Source: Pseudomonas viridiflava
GTDB lineage: Bacteria > Pseudomonadota > Gammaproteobacteria > Pseudomonadales > Pseudomonadaceae
Direction of reading: 5' to 3'
DNA length: 64,000 nucleotides
NCBI RefSeq assembly: GCF_900585905.1
Contig: NZ_UTVH01000091.1
Span: 120,155 to 184,154, forward strand
Shown here: positions 32,651 through 43,475 of the stretch, piece by piece
Layout of the letters: each line of letters starts with the position of its first letter
How positions within the stretch are numbered: position 1 is the stretch's first letter
Position numbers and translations under genes: made by a program
Notes under the pieces: model-generated
Told to the model about the DNA's origin: nothing
What the model saw: only the letters and a program-made list of their open reading frames with translations
The model's database searches: none

Positions 32651-33133
32651 CTACTTGAGCAGGGTTTCGATTTCGCGGGTCAGGTCTTCAGGCTTGGTCA
32701 GCGGGGCAAAACGCTTGACCACCTGGCCGTCCTTGCCGATCAGGAATTTGGTGAAATTCCATTTGATGCGTTCCGATCCCAGCAGTCCCGGCGCCTGCTT
32801 CTTCAAGGCCACGAACAATGGATGGGCTTGGCTGCCATTGACGTCGATCTTCTTGAACAAGGGGAAGCTGACGCCGAAATTCAATTCACAGAACTCGGAA
32901 ATTGCACCGTCATTGCCCGGTTCCTGCTTGCCGAACTGATTACACGGGAAGCCCAGCACCACCAGGCCCTGGTCGCGGTAATCCTGCCAGAGCTTCTCCA
33001 GGCCCTTGTATTGCGGGGTGAAGCCGCACTTGCTGGCGGTATTGACCACCAGCACCGCTTTACCGGAGAAATCCGCCAGTGTCTTTTGCTCGCCCTTTAT
33101 CGTGGTGACCGGAATGCTCAGCAGTTGGCTCAT
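32651..33133 (-). CDS. Glutathione peroxidase
   Basis: A 160-residue thiol peroxidase of the glutathione peroxidase family. The active-site cysteine (not selenocysteine) is C36 in NTASKCGFTPQ, with FPCNQFGKQEPG and KWNFTKFLI supplying the catalytic glutamine and tryptophan region. It reduces peroxides, probably with thioredoxin in bacteria. The ATG at 33133 has AGGA about 9 bases upstream. The stop codon abuts the stop of the convergent hybrid kinase with no gap. Confidence 0.93.
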   Translation of the reverse strand: MSQLLSIPVTTIKGEQKTLADFSGKAVLVVNTASKCGFTPQYKGLEKLWQDYRDQGLVVLGFPCNQFGKQEPGNDGAISEFCELNFGVSFPLFKKIDVNGSQAHPLFVALKKQAPGLLGSERIKWNFTKFLIGKDGQVVKRFAPLTKPEDLTREIETLLK

Positions 33134-33244
33134 GACAGGGTTCCTGATAAAAGGGCGGGAACTGAAGCTAACGCGCAATCGAGCGGCACGCACGTCAATT
33201 CCCGGCCGTGATACGTCCTTATAAACCTTTCGGGACAACCGGCA

Positions 33245-33643
33245 TCACTGCGCGCGCGGCACCAGGTCCAGGCACACCGAGTTGATGCAGTACCGCAGCC
33301 CGGTAGGTTTGGGCCCGTCGGGAAAGACATGCCCCAGGTGCGCATCACACTTGGCACACACCACTTCGGTGCGGATCATGCCATGGCTGACATCGCGCAC
33401 TTCGACCACTGCACTGCCTTCAAGCGGCGCATAAAAACTCGGCCAGCCACAGCCGGAATCGAATTTGGTGGCAGAATCGAACAGCGCCTCGTTGCAGCAG
33501 ATGCAGTGATAGACGCCGTCAATCTTGCTGTCGTTGTACTTGCCCGAAAAGGGCCGTTCAGTGCCCTTGAGGCGGCAAACGTTGTATTGCTCGGGATCGA
33601 GCATGGCTCGCCACTCTTCGAGGGTTTTGTCCAGCTTTTCCAC
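33245..33643 (-). CDS. msrB: Peptide-methionine (R)-S-oxide reductase MsrB
   Basis: A 132-residue MsrB. Zinc-binding CICC and CAKC pairs and the catalytic cysteine in RYCINSVCLDL are present, with the GCGWPSFYAPL motif. It reduces methionine-R-sulfoxide in proteins using thioredoxin. The start is a GTG at 33643 with a strong GGAGG SD. It precedes the glutathione peroxidase gene on the same strand by about 110 bases, an antioxidant pair. Confidence 0.95.
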   Translation of the reverse strand: MEKLDKTLEEWRAMLDPEQYNVCRLKGTERPFSGKYNDSKIDGVYHCICCNEALFDSATKFDSGCGWPSFYAPLEGSAVVEVRDVSHGMIRTEVVCAKCDAHLGHVFPDGPKPTGLRYCINSVCLDLVPRAQ

Positions 33644-33835
33644 GGGTATACCTCCGCAATTGAAAAAGCCTGATCTGTATCTTCACCGCAGATCAGGTGG
33701 CACGTATGATTGCGCCTTGTTAAGCGCCAGTCTGTCACTCACGTTTCGAGCATACAAACTCATTTTTCTGGCGTCATACCTGGCGAGCCCCGTTTTCATT
33801 GCGCCACGGCTCGCCCATTTTCGGGAACACACACC

Positions 33836-35047
33836 ATGCAGGTCAGCAAATCGAACAAGCTCGCCAACGTCTGCTATGACATTCGCGGGCCAGTGCTCAA
33901 GCACGCCAAACGCCTGGAAGAGGAAGGCCATCGCATCCTCAAGCTGAACATCGGCAACCCGGCGCCGTTTGGTTTCGAGGCGCCGGACGAAATCCTGCAG
34001 GACGTCATTCGCAACCTGCCCACTGCGCAAGGCTACAGCGACTCCAAAGGGCTGTTCAGCGCGCGCAAGGCGGTCATGCAGTACTACCAGCAAAAGCAGG
34101 TCGAAGGTGTCGGCATCGAAGACATCTACCTGGGCAACGGCGTTTCCGAGCTGATCGTGATGTCCATGCAGGCCTTGCTCAACAATGGCGACGAGGTACT
34201 GATTCCGGCACCTGACTATCCGCTGTGGACCGCCGCCGTCAGCCTGTCCGGCGGCAATCCGGTGCACTACCTGTGCGACGAACAGGCCAACTGGTGGCCG
34301 GACCTGGCGGACATCAAGGCCAAGATCACCCCCAACACCAAGGCCATGGTGATCATCAACCCGAACAACCCCACCGGTGCGGTGTACTCCAGAGAAGTTC
34401 TCGAGGGCATGCTGGAACTGGCGCGCCAGCACAATCTGGTGGTCTTCTCCGACGAAATCTACGACAAGATTCTGTACGACGACGCGGTGCACATCTGCAC
34501 TGCATCGCTTGCGCCGGACGTGCTGTGCCTGACCTTCAACGGGCTGTCCAAGTCCTACCGGGTCGCCGGTTTCCGCTCCGGTTGGGTGGCCATTTCCGGG
34601 CCCAGGCACAACGCGCAAAGCTACATCGAAGGCATCGACATCCTGGCCAATATGCGCCTGTGCGCCAACGTCCCCAGCCAGCATGCGATCCAGACCGCAC
34701 TGGGCGGCTACCAGAGCATCAACGACCTGCTGTTGCCCGCCGGCCGCCTGCTGGAACAGCGCAACCGCACCTGGGAGCTGCTCAACGCCATTCCGGGTGT
34801 CAGTTGCGTGAAACCCATGGGCGCGCTGTACGCCTTCCCGCGGATCGACCCGAAAGTCTGCCCGATCCTCAACGACGAGAAGTTCGCCCTCGATCTGCTG
34901 CTCTCGGAAAAACTGCTGATTGTGCAGGGTACGGCGTTCAACTGGCCGTGGCCTGACCATTTCCGTGTCGTCACCTTGCCGCGCCTTGACGATCTGGATC
35001 TGGCCATCGGCCGCATCGGCAACTTCCTGAAAAGCTACCGCCAGTAA
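33836..35047 (+). CDS. alaA: Alanine/glutamate-pyruvate aminotransferase (AlaA/YfbQ type)
   Basis: A 403-residue class I PLP aminotransferase. PLP lysine K239 is in FNGLSKSYRVAGFRSGW, and INPNNPTGAVY and FSDEIYDKI supply cofactor-binding residues. The sequence strongly resembles AlaA, which makes alanine from pyruvate and glutamate. The start at 33836 (MQVSKSNKLANVCYDIRG) matches the family; an upstream extension to 33710 is not conserved in style and has no SD. It is divergent from msrB. Confidence 0.92.
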   Translation: MQVSKSNKLANVCYDIRGPVLKHAKRLEEEGHRILKLNIGNPAPFGFEAPDEILQDVIRNLPTAQGYSDSKGLFSARKAVMQYYQQKQVEGVGIEDIYLGNGVSELIVMSMQALLNNGDEVLIPAPDYPLWTAAVSLSGGNPVHYLCDEQANWWPDLADIKAKITPNTKAMVIINPNNPTGAVYSREVLEGMLELARQHNLVVFSDEIYDKILYDDAVHICTASLAPDVLCLTFNGLSKSYRVAGFRSGWVAISGPRHNAQSYIEGIDILANMRLCANVPSQHAIQTALGGYQSINDLLLPAGRLLEQRNRTWELLNAIPGVSCVKPMGALYAFPRIDPKVCPILNDEKFALDLLLSEKLLIVQGTAFNWPWPDHFRVVTLPRLDDLDLAIGRIGNFLKSYRQ

Positions 35048-35253
35048 CCAACGCTCCACCGCTGCCGCGCACCCTCGCCCGTGCGCGACAGCGGCGCGCA
35101 TGCGGCGCCAGATGCGAGCCGTGTCTGGCGTCAAGCCAATCAGATTGTGTCCGGAGATGTCCGCAGCGACGCTGCTCAGGCCCGGTATCCGGTCGAGTGC
35201 AGCGAATGAAAACCAGTTCGCGCCAGACGACACAGTTTGAAATAGTCGCCCAG

Positions 35254-35282
35254 TTGAATAGCGCCCGGCATCACCTTATATA
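35254..35282 (+). promoter_or_regulatory. Candidate sigma-70 promoter of htpX
   Basis: TTGAAT and TATATA with a 17-base spacer lie about 46 bases upstream of the htpX ATG. Each hexamer matches four of six consensus bases. The rest of the 35048-35327 gap shows nothing recognisable; a CCCCCAT just downstream recalls the heat-shock -10 element, but no -35 lies at the right distance. Confidence 0.5.
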
Positions 35283-35327
35283 CCCCCCATCGCGTTACCT
35301 AATCTTCACGAAGAGACTATCCAGACC

Positions 35328-36215
35328 ATGATGCGCATCCTGCTGTTTTTGGCCACTAACCTGGCGGTCGTGCTGATTGCCAGCATCACCTTGAGCCTTT
35401 TCGGCTTCAATGGGTTCATGGCGGCCAATGGGGTTGACCTGAACCTCAATCAGCTGCTGATTTTCTGCGCCGTATTTGGTTTCGCCGGTTCCCTGTTTTC
35501 GCTGTTCATCTCCAAATGGATGGCGAAGATGAGCACCGGTACCCAGATCATCACCCAGCCACGCACTCGCCATGAGCAATGGCTGGTGCAAACTGTTGAA
35601 CAGCTGTCCCGTGATGCCGGCATCAAAATGCCGGAAGTGGGTATTTTCCCTGCGTACGAAGCCAACGCCTTTGCCACCGGCTGGAACAAGAACGACGCAC
35701 TGGTTGCCGTCAGCCAGGGCCTGCTGGAGCGCTTTTCGCCGGATGAAGTCAAGGCGGTGCTGGCGCACGAAATCGGCCATGTGGCCAATGGCGACATGGT
35801 GACCCTGGCCCTGGTGCAGGGCGTGGTGAACACCTTCGTGATGTTTTTCGCCCGCATCATCGGTAATTTTGTCGACAAGGTGATTTTCAAGACCGAAAAC
35901 GGCCAGGGAATCGCTTATTACGTGACGACGATCTTTGCCGAGCTGGTACTGGGCTTTCTGGCCAGCGCCATTGTCATGTGGTTCTCGCGCAAACGTGAAT
36001 ACCGCGCAGACGAAGCCGGTGCACGACTGGCTGGCACCAGCGCCATGATCGGCGCACTGCAGCGCCTGCGCTCGGAGCAAGGCGTGCCGGTGCAGATGCC
36101 GGACAGCCTGACGGCTTTTGGTATCAATGGTGGCTTGAAGAGCGGCCTGGCGGCATTGTTTATGAGCCACCCGGCACTGGAAGATCGAATCGAGGCGCTG
36201 CGTCGTCGCGGTTGA
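35328..36215 (+). CDS. htpX: Membrane zinc metalloprotease HtpX
   Basis: A 295-residue inner-membrane M48 protease that degrades misfolded membrane proteins alongside FtsH. Two N-terminal membrane segments are followed by the zinc site HEIGH (H147, E148, H151) and two more hydrophobic segments, with a downstream EYRADEAGA that supplies the third ligand. Length is standard. Two ATG codons are adjacent at 35328 and 35331. Confidence 0.96.
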   Translation: MMRILLFLATNLAVVLIASITLSLFGFNGFMAANGVDLNLNQLLIFCAVFGFAGSLFSLFISKWMAKMSTGTQIITQPRTRHEQWLVQTVEQLSRDAGIKMPEVGIFPAYEANAFATGWNKNDALVAVSQGLLERFSPDEVKAVLAHEIGHVANGDMVTLALVQGVVNTFVMFFARIIGNFVDKVIFKTENGQGIAYYVTTIFAELVLGFLASAIVMWFSRKREYRADEAGARLAGTSAMIGALQRLRSEQGVPVQMPDSLTAFGINGGLKSGLAALFMSHPALEDRIEALRRRG

Positions 36216-36240
36216 TTCCTTGCAGGACGCCCTTTGGCAG

Positions 36241-36268
36241 ACCGCGATCTACGCGAGATTGCGGTTTT
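36241..36268 (+). terminator. Terminator downstream of htpX
   Basis: A 10-bp stem (ACCGCGATCT with AGATTGCGGT, one G-T pair) and a 5-base loop are followed by a short T-run. It starts 26 bases past the htpX stop. A single GTAGGAGC-type REP arm follows at about 36310-36336. Confidence 0.7.
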
Positions 36269-36396
36269 CCAATGCTGACACCAGGCTATCGCAGGGCATG
36301 CCACCCGCTGTAGGAGCGCGCTTGCCCGCGATGGCTTTTTCTGGTTTGGCTGACGCGTTTTCGGAGCAAGTGCCGCTGCAGTCGCCAATGCAGCAA

Positions 36397-37050
36397 TCAA
36401 TCTCGCTCCAACCGATAAACCCTCTCTTGCATACGCTCCACGCCACGCTCCAGCTGCTTCGCATTGCGCTCCACCTCGGCAATCTGCAACGTTTGAAGGC
36501 CCCAGACCGGGCCGAGCAAGCGCTGCACCTCCTCATCAGCCACAGCAAACGGCGGCCCATCGATTTTGGACTGGTCGTAATCCAGCGTAATTAAAAGCCC
36601 CCCGCACTGAGCTGGCAGTACCGACCCAAGGTGTGCCACATAACGCTCACGCATCACCGGCGGCAGTGCGATCAACGCTGCGCGGTCGTACAGCGCTGTG
36701 CAATCGGCAACGTCCTCGGCACGCAGCGCGAAGATATCGCCGCACCACAGCTCAATGCCTTCACCCGCATAAACAGTGAACGCACCACGCTGACTGATCG
36801 AGGCCGCTATCTGCTGCTCGCTGAAGAATGCCTCGACCGCCGTCTGCGACAATTCGATGCCCAGTACACGGTAGCCTTGTTCCAGCAGCCAGCGCAGGTC
36901 CCGACTCTTGCCGCACAACGGCACCAGCACCCGGCTGCGGGCGGCGAGCGTCAAGTCAGGCCAGAACCGCAACAGGCCAGGATTGACCTGTTGTTGATGA
37001 AAGCCGATCTGGTTACACGCCCAGCGCTGGTGCCAAAAGTCAGCCTGCAT
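36397..37050 (-). CDS. tpm: Thiopurine S-methyltransferase
   Basis: A 217-residue SAM-dependent methyltransferase, MQADFWHQRWACNQIGFHQ, with VLVPLCGKSRDLRWL and LGIELSQTAVEAFF forming the SAM site. Bacterial Tpm enzymes methylate thiopurines and selenium or tellurium oxyanions; the physiological role is uncertain. GGGAG lies 5-9 bases before the ATG. It is divergent from the dioxygenase-like gene at 37151. Confidence 0.95.
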   Translation of the reverse strand: MQADFWHQRWACNQIGFHQQQVNPGLLRFWPDLTLAARSRVLVPLCGKSRDLRWLLEQGYRVLGIELSQTAVEAFFSEQQIAASISQRGAFTVYAGEGIELWCGDIFALRAEDVADCTALYDRAALIALPPVMRERYVAHLGSVLPAQCGGLLITLDYDQSKIDGPPFAVADEEVQRLLGPVWGLQTLQIAEVERNAKQLERGVERMQERVYRLERD

Positions 37051-37150
37051 GGAATCTCCCGATAATTCGATTAAACGACGGTAAAACTTATATTAGATTC
37101 TGATCGATGATCTGCCTGAAGATGAGCCATCTCTCCTCTGGACGCCCCTC

Positions 37151-37918
37151 ATGTTCCCCAGCCTGTTCATCTCCCACGGCTCGCCAATGCTGGCACTGGA
37201 GCCCGGCGACAGCGGTCCTGCACTCGCCCGCCTGGCAGCGCAGTTGCCCAGGCCGCGTGCCATCCTGATCGTATCAGCGCACTGGGAAAGCCAGGCGCTG
37301 CAGGTCAATGCCAATCCACAGCCAGAAACCTGGCACGACTTTGGCGGCTTCCCACCGGCGTTGTTCGCCGTCCAGTACCCGGCTCCCGGCCTGCCTGGAC
37401 TGAGCGCTGAAGTGCTGAACCTGCTTGACGTCGCTGGCCTGCAGGCGCAAAGCGTCAGCAATCGGCCATTCGATCATGGCGTGTGGGTGCCACTGAAGCT
37501 GATGTATCCCGAGGCCGATATTCCCGTGGTACAGGTTTCGCTACCCAGCCGTGAAGGCCCGCAACTACAGACCCGGGTCGGCCAAGCGCTGGCCAGCCTG
37601 CGCGCACAGGGCGTGCTGATCATGGGTTCCGGCAGCATCACCCACAATCTGCGCGAGCTGGACTGGCACGCCGGGCCGGAAAGCGTTGAGCCCTGGGCGA
37701 AAGCCTTTCGTGACTGGGTCATCGAAAAACTGGCCAGCAATGACCAGGAAGCGCTGCACGACTACCGCGCCCAGGCCCCTGCTGCGGCGCGCAACCATCC
37801 CAGCGACGAGCACCTCCTGCCGCTGTTTTTCGCGCGCGGCGCAGGCGGTGAATTCAGCGCGGTGCACAAGGGATTCACCATGGGCGCGCTGGGGATGGAT
37901 ATCTACCGGTTTGGGTAA
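37151..37918 (+). CDS. ygiD: 4,5-DOPA dioxygenase extradiol-like protein (LigB family, YgiD)
   Basis: A 255-residue class III extradiol dioxygenase. A metal-binding histidine is in LFISHGSPMLA at the N-terminus, further candidates are in SAHWES and FDHGVWVPL, and a late histidine is in ITHNLRELDW. YgiD-like enzymes open catechol rings such as DOPA; the natural substrate is unclear. Length is normal for the family. Confidence 0.9.
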   Translation: MFPSLFISHGSPMLALEPGDSGPALARLAAQLPRPRAILIVSAHWESQALQVNANPQPETWHDFGGFPPALFAVQYPAPGLPGLSAEVLNLLDVAGLQAQSVSNRPFDHGVWVPLKLMYPEADIPVVQVSLPSREGPQLQTRVGQALASLRAQGVLIMGSGSITHNLRELDWHAGPESVEPWAKAFRDWVIEKLASNDQEALHDYRAQAPAAARNHPSDEHLLPLFFARGAGGEFSAVHKGFTMGALGMDIYRFG

Positions 37919-37994
37919 CGCATCAGATCAGACATCGGCGTGCAGCGGCCAACGGTCTGGCACAACGAGAATTGAGAGTGTGCCGACGCAGCAT

Positions 37995-38026
37995 AAAAAA
38001 ATCCCCGAACCAGTCGGGGATTTTTT
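37995..38026. terminator. Bidirectional terminator
   Basis: The stem ATCCCCGA/TCGGGGAT (38001-38021) has a 5-base loop and is flanked by A6 on the left and T6 on the right. It can terminate both the rightward ygiD transcript and the leftward deaD transcript. Confidence 0.92.
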
Positions 38027-38052
38027 ATTCAGACGATCAACTCAAGCGTTGA

Positions 38053-39732
<1,680 letters not shown>

Positions 39733-39947
39733 GGGTCTGCCTCTAGTGCATCCGCAAAGACCCATGCTCCAAAGCTGCGCGTGCCGTGTACGACCCTAGA
39801 GTCACCCTGGCTGCTTTGTCGGCGGGGATTTGCGAAAACGTATTGATGAATGGATCGCCAAGGATAGTTCGCTGAGCGAACAAGCAGCCGAAGCTGGCTT
39901 CGGGAAATTGCAATACCTGGACGAGGGCCCTGTTAAGGCCGGCGCGT

Positions 39948-39953
39948 ACTATA
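39948..39953 (-). promoter_or_regulatory. Candidate -10 element with a long leader before deaD
   Basis: TATAGT on the minus strand is the best -10 in the 405-base gap between deaD and the next gene; the corresponding -35 is poor. If used, the deaD transcript would have a leader of about 200 nucleotides. Long leaders are known for cold-shock helicase genes. The rest of the gap (to 40137) is GC-rich and shows no gene. Confidence 0.35.
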
Positions 39954-40137
39954 CCGGAATTGCGCAAAAAAGTGAGGAATTTTTTCGCACCAAAGTCTGC
40001 CCAACTCCCCTGCCCAGTGCGCCCGGGGCAAATTCTTGCCTGCGCCGGGCCGGGGCGGGCTCTGGCACGGGGGGCACCGGCTTAAACGTTTCACCTCGCC
40101 TGCGCGGCAGCGCGTCTGATATCCCCGCTCACAGGCT

Positions 40138-40893
40138 TCAACTGGCGGGGCGAATGTCCTTGATCAGCGCCGACAGCGAATAGCCCAGGCGCGACGCGAG
40201 GGCGTCGGCACGCGCGGCCAACCGCTCCAGGCTGAGCACCTGATCGAGGTCTGCGGGCACTATCAGGATCACATTGCCTTCCTTCACCGGCAGCTCCCAG
40301 TAATGCCGGTGATAGACGCCCCGCAACAGCGCGGCGCCCAGCGGCTTGCCGTCGTCGCTGGCCCACTGGTTGATCACCAGCCAGCCGCCCGGGTTGAGCT
40401 TGCGCTGGCAACTCTCGAGAAACTTCCAGGCCAGATGGCCGACACCAGGCCCGACATCGGTGTACAGATCGACGAAAATCAGATCGGCCGGTTCTGCACT
40501 GGGCAACAACTCCAGCGCGTCACCGATGCGGATATAAAGACGGGGATCATCGTCCAGCCCCATGAATTGGATGGCCAGACGCGGCACGTCGGGGCGCAGT
40601 TCAATGGCTTCGACGTCCTCCAGCGGCAGAAAACGCAGGCAGGCCTGGGTCAGGGTGCCAGCGCCAAGGCCCAGAAACAGCGCGCTTTCCGGCGCGTCGT
40701 GGCACAGGGCAGCAATCAGCATGGCGCGGGTGTAGTCATACTCCAGCCAGCTGGGGTCGGCGGTAAAGGTGCAGCTCTGCTCGATGGCATCACCGAACTC
40801 CAGAAAGCGGTAGTCATCCACCTCCAGCACGCGAATCATGCCGAAATCATCGTGCACCTCGGCCAGAATTCGCTCCACCCGCTCCTCAGTCAT
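40138..40893 (-). CDS. Spermidine synthase-like methyltransferase-fold protein
   Basis: A 251-residue protein with a Rossmann-like fold of the spermidine synthase family: LFLGLGAGTLTQACLRFLP, an acidic strand end DVEAIELRPD, and LIFVDLYTDVG. The aminopropyltransferase-specific substrate residues are not clearly conserved, so the reaction is uncertain. The start at 40893 has AGGAGA close upstream; a longer reading to 40932 lacks support. Confidence 0.8.
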   Translation of the reverse strand: MTEERVERILAEVHDDFGMIRVLEVDDYRFLEFGDAIEQSCTFTADPSWLEYDYTRAMLIAALCHDAPESALFLGLGAGTLTQACLRFLPLEDVEAIELRPDVPRLAIQFMGLDDDPRLYIRIGDALELLPSAEPADLIFVDLYTDVGPGVGHLAWKFLESCQRKLNPGGWLVINQWASDDGKPLGAALLRGVYHRHYWELPVKEGNVILIVPADLDQVLSLERLAARADALASRLGYSLSALIKDIRPAS

Positions 40894-41099
40894 CCCTTCT
40901 CCTGACGGCGCACTCGGGTCCAGCCCCGGCACGCACGATTGATTGTGTCACGCTCTAGCCGAGCGAAAGCGCGGATTGTCGATCACTGGCAGGCATCAGG
41001 TCACGTTCTTTCTCGGCTTCTCAGTCATCTCCTGCACCCTCCCGGCCGGACGGCGAACTGCTAACATGCCGGTCCGATTGCACTGACCTAGAGTTCACC

Positions 41100-42446
41100 A
41101 TGAGCCAACCCTGGAGCCCCGACAGCTGGCGGGCAAAGCCGATTCAACAGCAACCTCAGTATCCGGACGCCGCCCATCTGGCCAAGGTCGAGCAGACACT
41201 GGCCAGCTACCCGCCGCTGGTGTTCGCCGGTGAAGCGCGGGAGCTGCGTCGGCAGTTTGCCGAAGTGGTCCAGGGTCGTGCATTTCTGCTGCAGGGGGGC
41301 GATTGCGCCGAAAGCTTCTTCGAGTTCTCCGCCGCGAAGATTCGCGACACCTTCAAAGTGCTGTTGCAAATGGCCGTGGTCATGACCTTTGCTGCGGGGG
41401 TTCCGGTGGTCAAGGTGGGACGCATGGCTGGCCAGTTCGCCAAGCCGCGCTCGTCCAACGATGAAACCATTGATGGCGTGACCTTGCCCGCCTATCGCGG
41501 TGACATCGTCAACGGCATAGGTTTCGATCAACAGAGCCGAGTACCGGATCCGGAACGCCTGATTCAGGCCTACAACCAGTCCACCGCAACGCTGAACCTG
41601 TTGCGTGCGTTTGCCCAGGGTGGCTTTGCCGACCTGCATCAGGTGCACAAATGGAATCTGGACTTCATCGCCAACTCAGCGCTGGGTGAAAAATACAGTC
41701 AGTTGGCAGACCGTATCGACGAGACCCTGGCGTTCATGCGCGCCTGTGGCATGGACAGCTCGCCGCAATTGCGCGAGACCAGTTTCTTCACCGCCCACGA
41801 AGCCCTGCTGCTCAATTACGAAGCCGCCTTCGTGCGCCGCGACAGCCTGACCAATGACTTCTACGACTGCTCGGCGCACATGCTGTGGATCGGCGACCGC
41901 ACGCGTCAGCTTGACGGCGCCCATGTGGAATTCCTGCGTGGCGTGAACAATCCCATCGGGGTCAAGGTCGGTCCCAGCATGAACCCCGATGATTTGATCC
42001 GCCTGATCGACATCCTTAATCCAGACAACGACCCAGGCCGCCTCAATCTGATTGCGCGCATGGGCGCCAACAAGGTGGGCGATCACCTGCCACAGTTGAT
42101 TCGTGCTGTGGAGCGCGAAGGCAAGAAAGTGTTGTGGAGCTCCGATCCGATGCATGGCAACACCATCAAGGCCAGCAGCGGCTACAAGACCCGCGACTTC
42201 GCGCAGATTCTGGGTGAAGTGAAACAGTTCTTCCAGGTGCATCAGGCAGAGGGCACCTACGCTGGCGGCATCCATATCGAGATGACCGGGCAGAACGTCA
42301 CCGAATGCATCGGCGGCGCCAGGCCGATCACCGAAGATGGCCTGTCGGACCGTTATCACACCCACTGCGATCCGCGGATGAATGCCGATCAGTCGCTGGA
42401 GCTGGCGTTTCTGATTGCCGAAACCCTGAAGCAGGTCAGGCGCTGA
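41100..42446 (+). CDS. Class II 3-deoxy-7-phosphoheptulonate synthase (DAHP synthase)
   Basis: A 448-residue class II (plant-like) DAHP synthase that joins phosphoenolpyruvate and erythrose 4-phosphate, the first step of the shikimate pathway. Features include LLQGGDCAESF with the metal-binding cysteine, RGDIVNGIGFD, LWIGDRTRQLDGAHVEFLRG and a C-terminal YHTHCDPRMNADQSLELAF. Pseudomonads carry this type in addition to class I enzymes; it often supplies secondary metabolism. It is monocistronic. Confidence 0.95.
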   Translation: MSQPWSPDSWRAKPIQQQPQYPDAAHLAKVEQTLASYPPLVFAGEARELRRQFAEVVQGRAFLLQGGDCAESFFEFSAAKIRDTFKVLLQMAVVMTFAAGVPVVKVGRMAGQFAKPRSSNDETIDGVTLPAYRGDIVNGIGFDQQSRVPDPERLIQAYNQSTATLNLLRAFAQGGFADLHQVHKWNLDFIANSALGEKYSQLADRIDETLAFMRACGMDSSPQLRETSFFTAHEALLLNYEAAFVRRDSLTNDFYDCSAHMLWIGDRTRQLDGAHVEFLRGVNNPIGVKVGPSMNPDDLIRLIDILNPDNDPGRLNLIARMGANKVGDHLPQLIRAVEREGKKVLWSSDPMHGNTIKASSGYKTRDFAQILGEVKQFFQVHQAEGTYAGGIHIEMTGQNVTECIGGARPITEDGLSDRYHTHCDPRMNADQSLELAFLIAETLKQVRR

Positions 42447-42463
42447 CATTCAAGCGTTGAACA

Positions 42464-42499
42464 CAGGCGCCTGGCACTCAATCGCCAGCCAGGCGCCTG
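42464..42499. terminator. 12-bp perfect hairpin between convergent genes
   Basis: CAGGCGCCTGGC pairs exactly with GCCAGGCGCCTG across a 12-base loop. It has no T-run. It lies between the DAHP synthase and TauE gene ends and may act as a bidirectional stop or stabiliser. Confidence 0.6.
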
Positions 42500-42524
42500 C
42501 CTTGCGCGACCACCTTCGACGGCT

Positions 42525-43271
42525 TCAAGCCTTGAGCGCAAGGATCACCGCACAGATCACCAGGAAACCGCAGAACAGCGAACGCAGCAAACGCTCCGGC
42601 ATGCTGTGCGCCAGCTTGACGCCCCAGCTGATACTGGCCAGACCACCCACGGCCAGTGGAATGCCCATGCCCCAATCGACATGGTCATGCAACGCATAGG
42701 TCACCAGGGTAATACCGGTGCTGGGCGCCGCCAGCGCCAGGGCCAGTCCCTGGGCAACCACCTGAGTGGCGCCGAAAAAACTGGTCAGGATCGGCGTTGC
42801 CACCACCCCGCCGCCGACACCGAACAAACCGCCGGTGATCCCCGAAATCACTCCCAGCAGCCACAATCGGTTGCTGTGCCGCAGCTGCGTGCTGGCCGAC
42901 GCCTTGCGCCAAAACAGCTGCGCCAGGTTGAACACCGTCAGGACGACGAGAAAGCCGATGAACGCCATGCGCATGTGCTGCGGGTCAAGCCGCACGGCCC
43001 ACAGCGAGGTCAGCCAGGCAAAACAGAAGCTGGGCACGATCAGCATCATTGCGTTGCGCAGTGAAACCCGGTTGCGCTGGTTGTACCGCCACAAGGCCAG
43101 CAGCACGTTGGGCAGCACCATCAGCAGCGCCGTGCCCTGGGCCAATTGCTGATCGAGGCCGAACAGCACGCCCAGCGCAGGTATCGCCACCAGCCCGCCG
43201 CCAATGCCGAACAGACCGCCCAGGGTGCCCATCGCCGCACCCAACACTATATACATCAGCACATCAATCAC
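42525..43271 (-). CDS. Sulfite exporter TauE/SafE family membrane protein
   Basis: A 248-residue inner-membrane protein with about seven to eight hydrophobic segments in two repeats, each opening with a glycine-rich GGLFGIGGG or GGLFGVGGG motif typical of TauE/SafE. The family moves small organic or sulfur-containing anions; the substrate is unknown. The start is a GTG at 43271 with GGGAG 8 bases upstream; an ATG five codons later is a less likely alternative. Confidence 0.87.
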   Translation of the reverse strand: MIDVLMYIVLGAAMGTLGGLFGIGGGLVAIPALGVLFGLDQQLAQGTALLMVLPNVLLALWRYNQRNRVSLRNAMMLIVPSFCFAWLTSLWAVRLDPQHMRMAFIGFLVVLTVFNLAQLFWRKASASTQLRHSNRLWLLGVISGITGGLFGVGGGVVATPILTSFFGATQVVAQGLALALAAPSTGITLVTYALHDHVDWGMGIPLAVGGLASISWGVKLAHSMPERLLRSLFCGFLVICAVILALKA

Positions 43272-43475
43272 GCCGGGCTCTCCCTTCTGGCCAAGGCTGC
43301 ATGCTACGCAGTCTGGCTGCGCAGGCAACTGCGCGATGCGCGAAGGCAGGCCGATTCAGTATTTTTTCAGCGCCCCGACCCTGGCTGCAGCGACAGGGCA
43401 ATGAGGATATAGCTGGCACATTAAAGATCATGACACTAAATTATCCATTGATATCACCGGCACGAGGACACCCCG

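Noticed and set aside
35236..35290. Heat-shock (sigma-32) promoter of htpX
   Set aside because: TTGAA and CCCCCAT elements are present but the spacing (about 24 or more bases) is outside the normal 11-16.
39830..40183. 117-codon plus-strand ORF with a plausible N-terminal 40 residues
   Set aside because: The C-terminal part turns to low-complexity GC-rich sequence and overlaps the end of the spermidine-synthase-like gene; more likely the deaD leader region.
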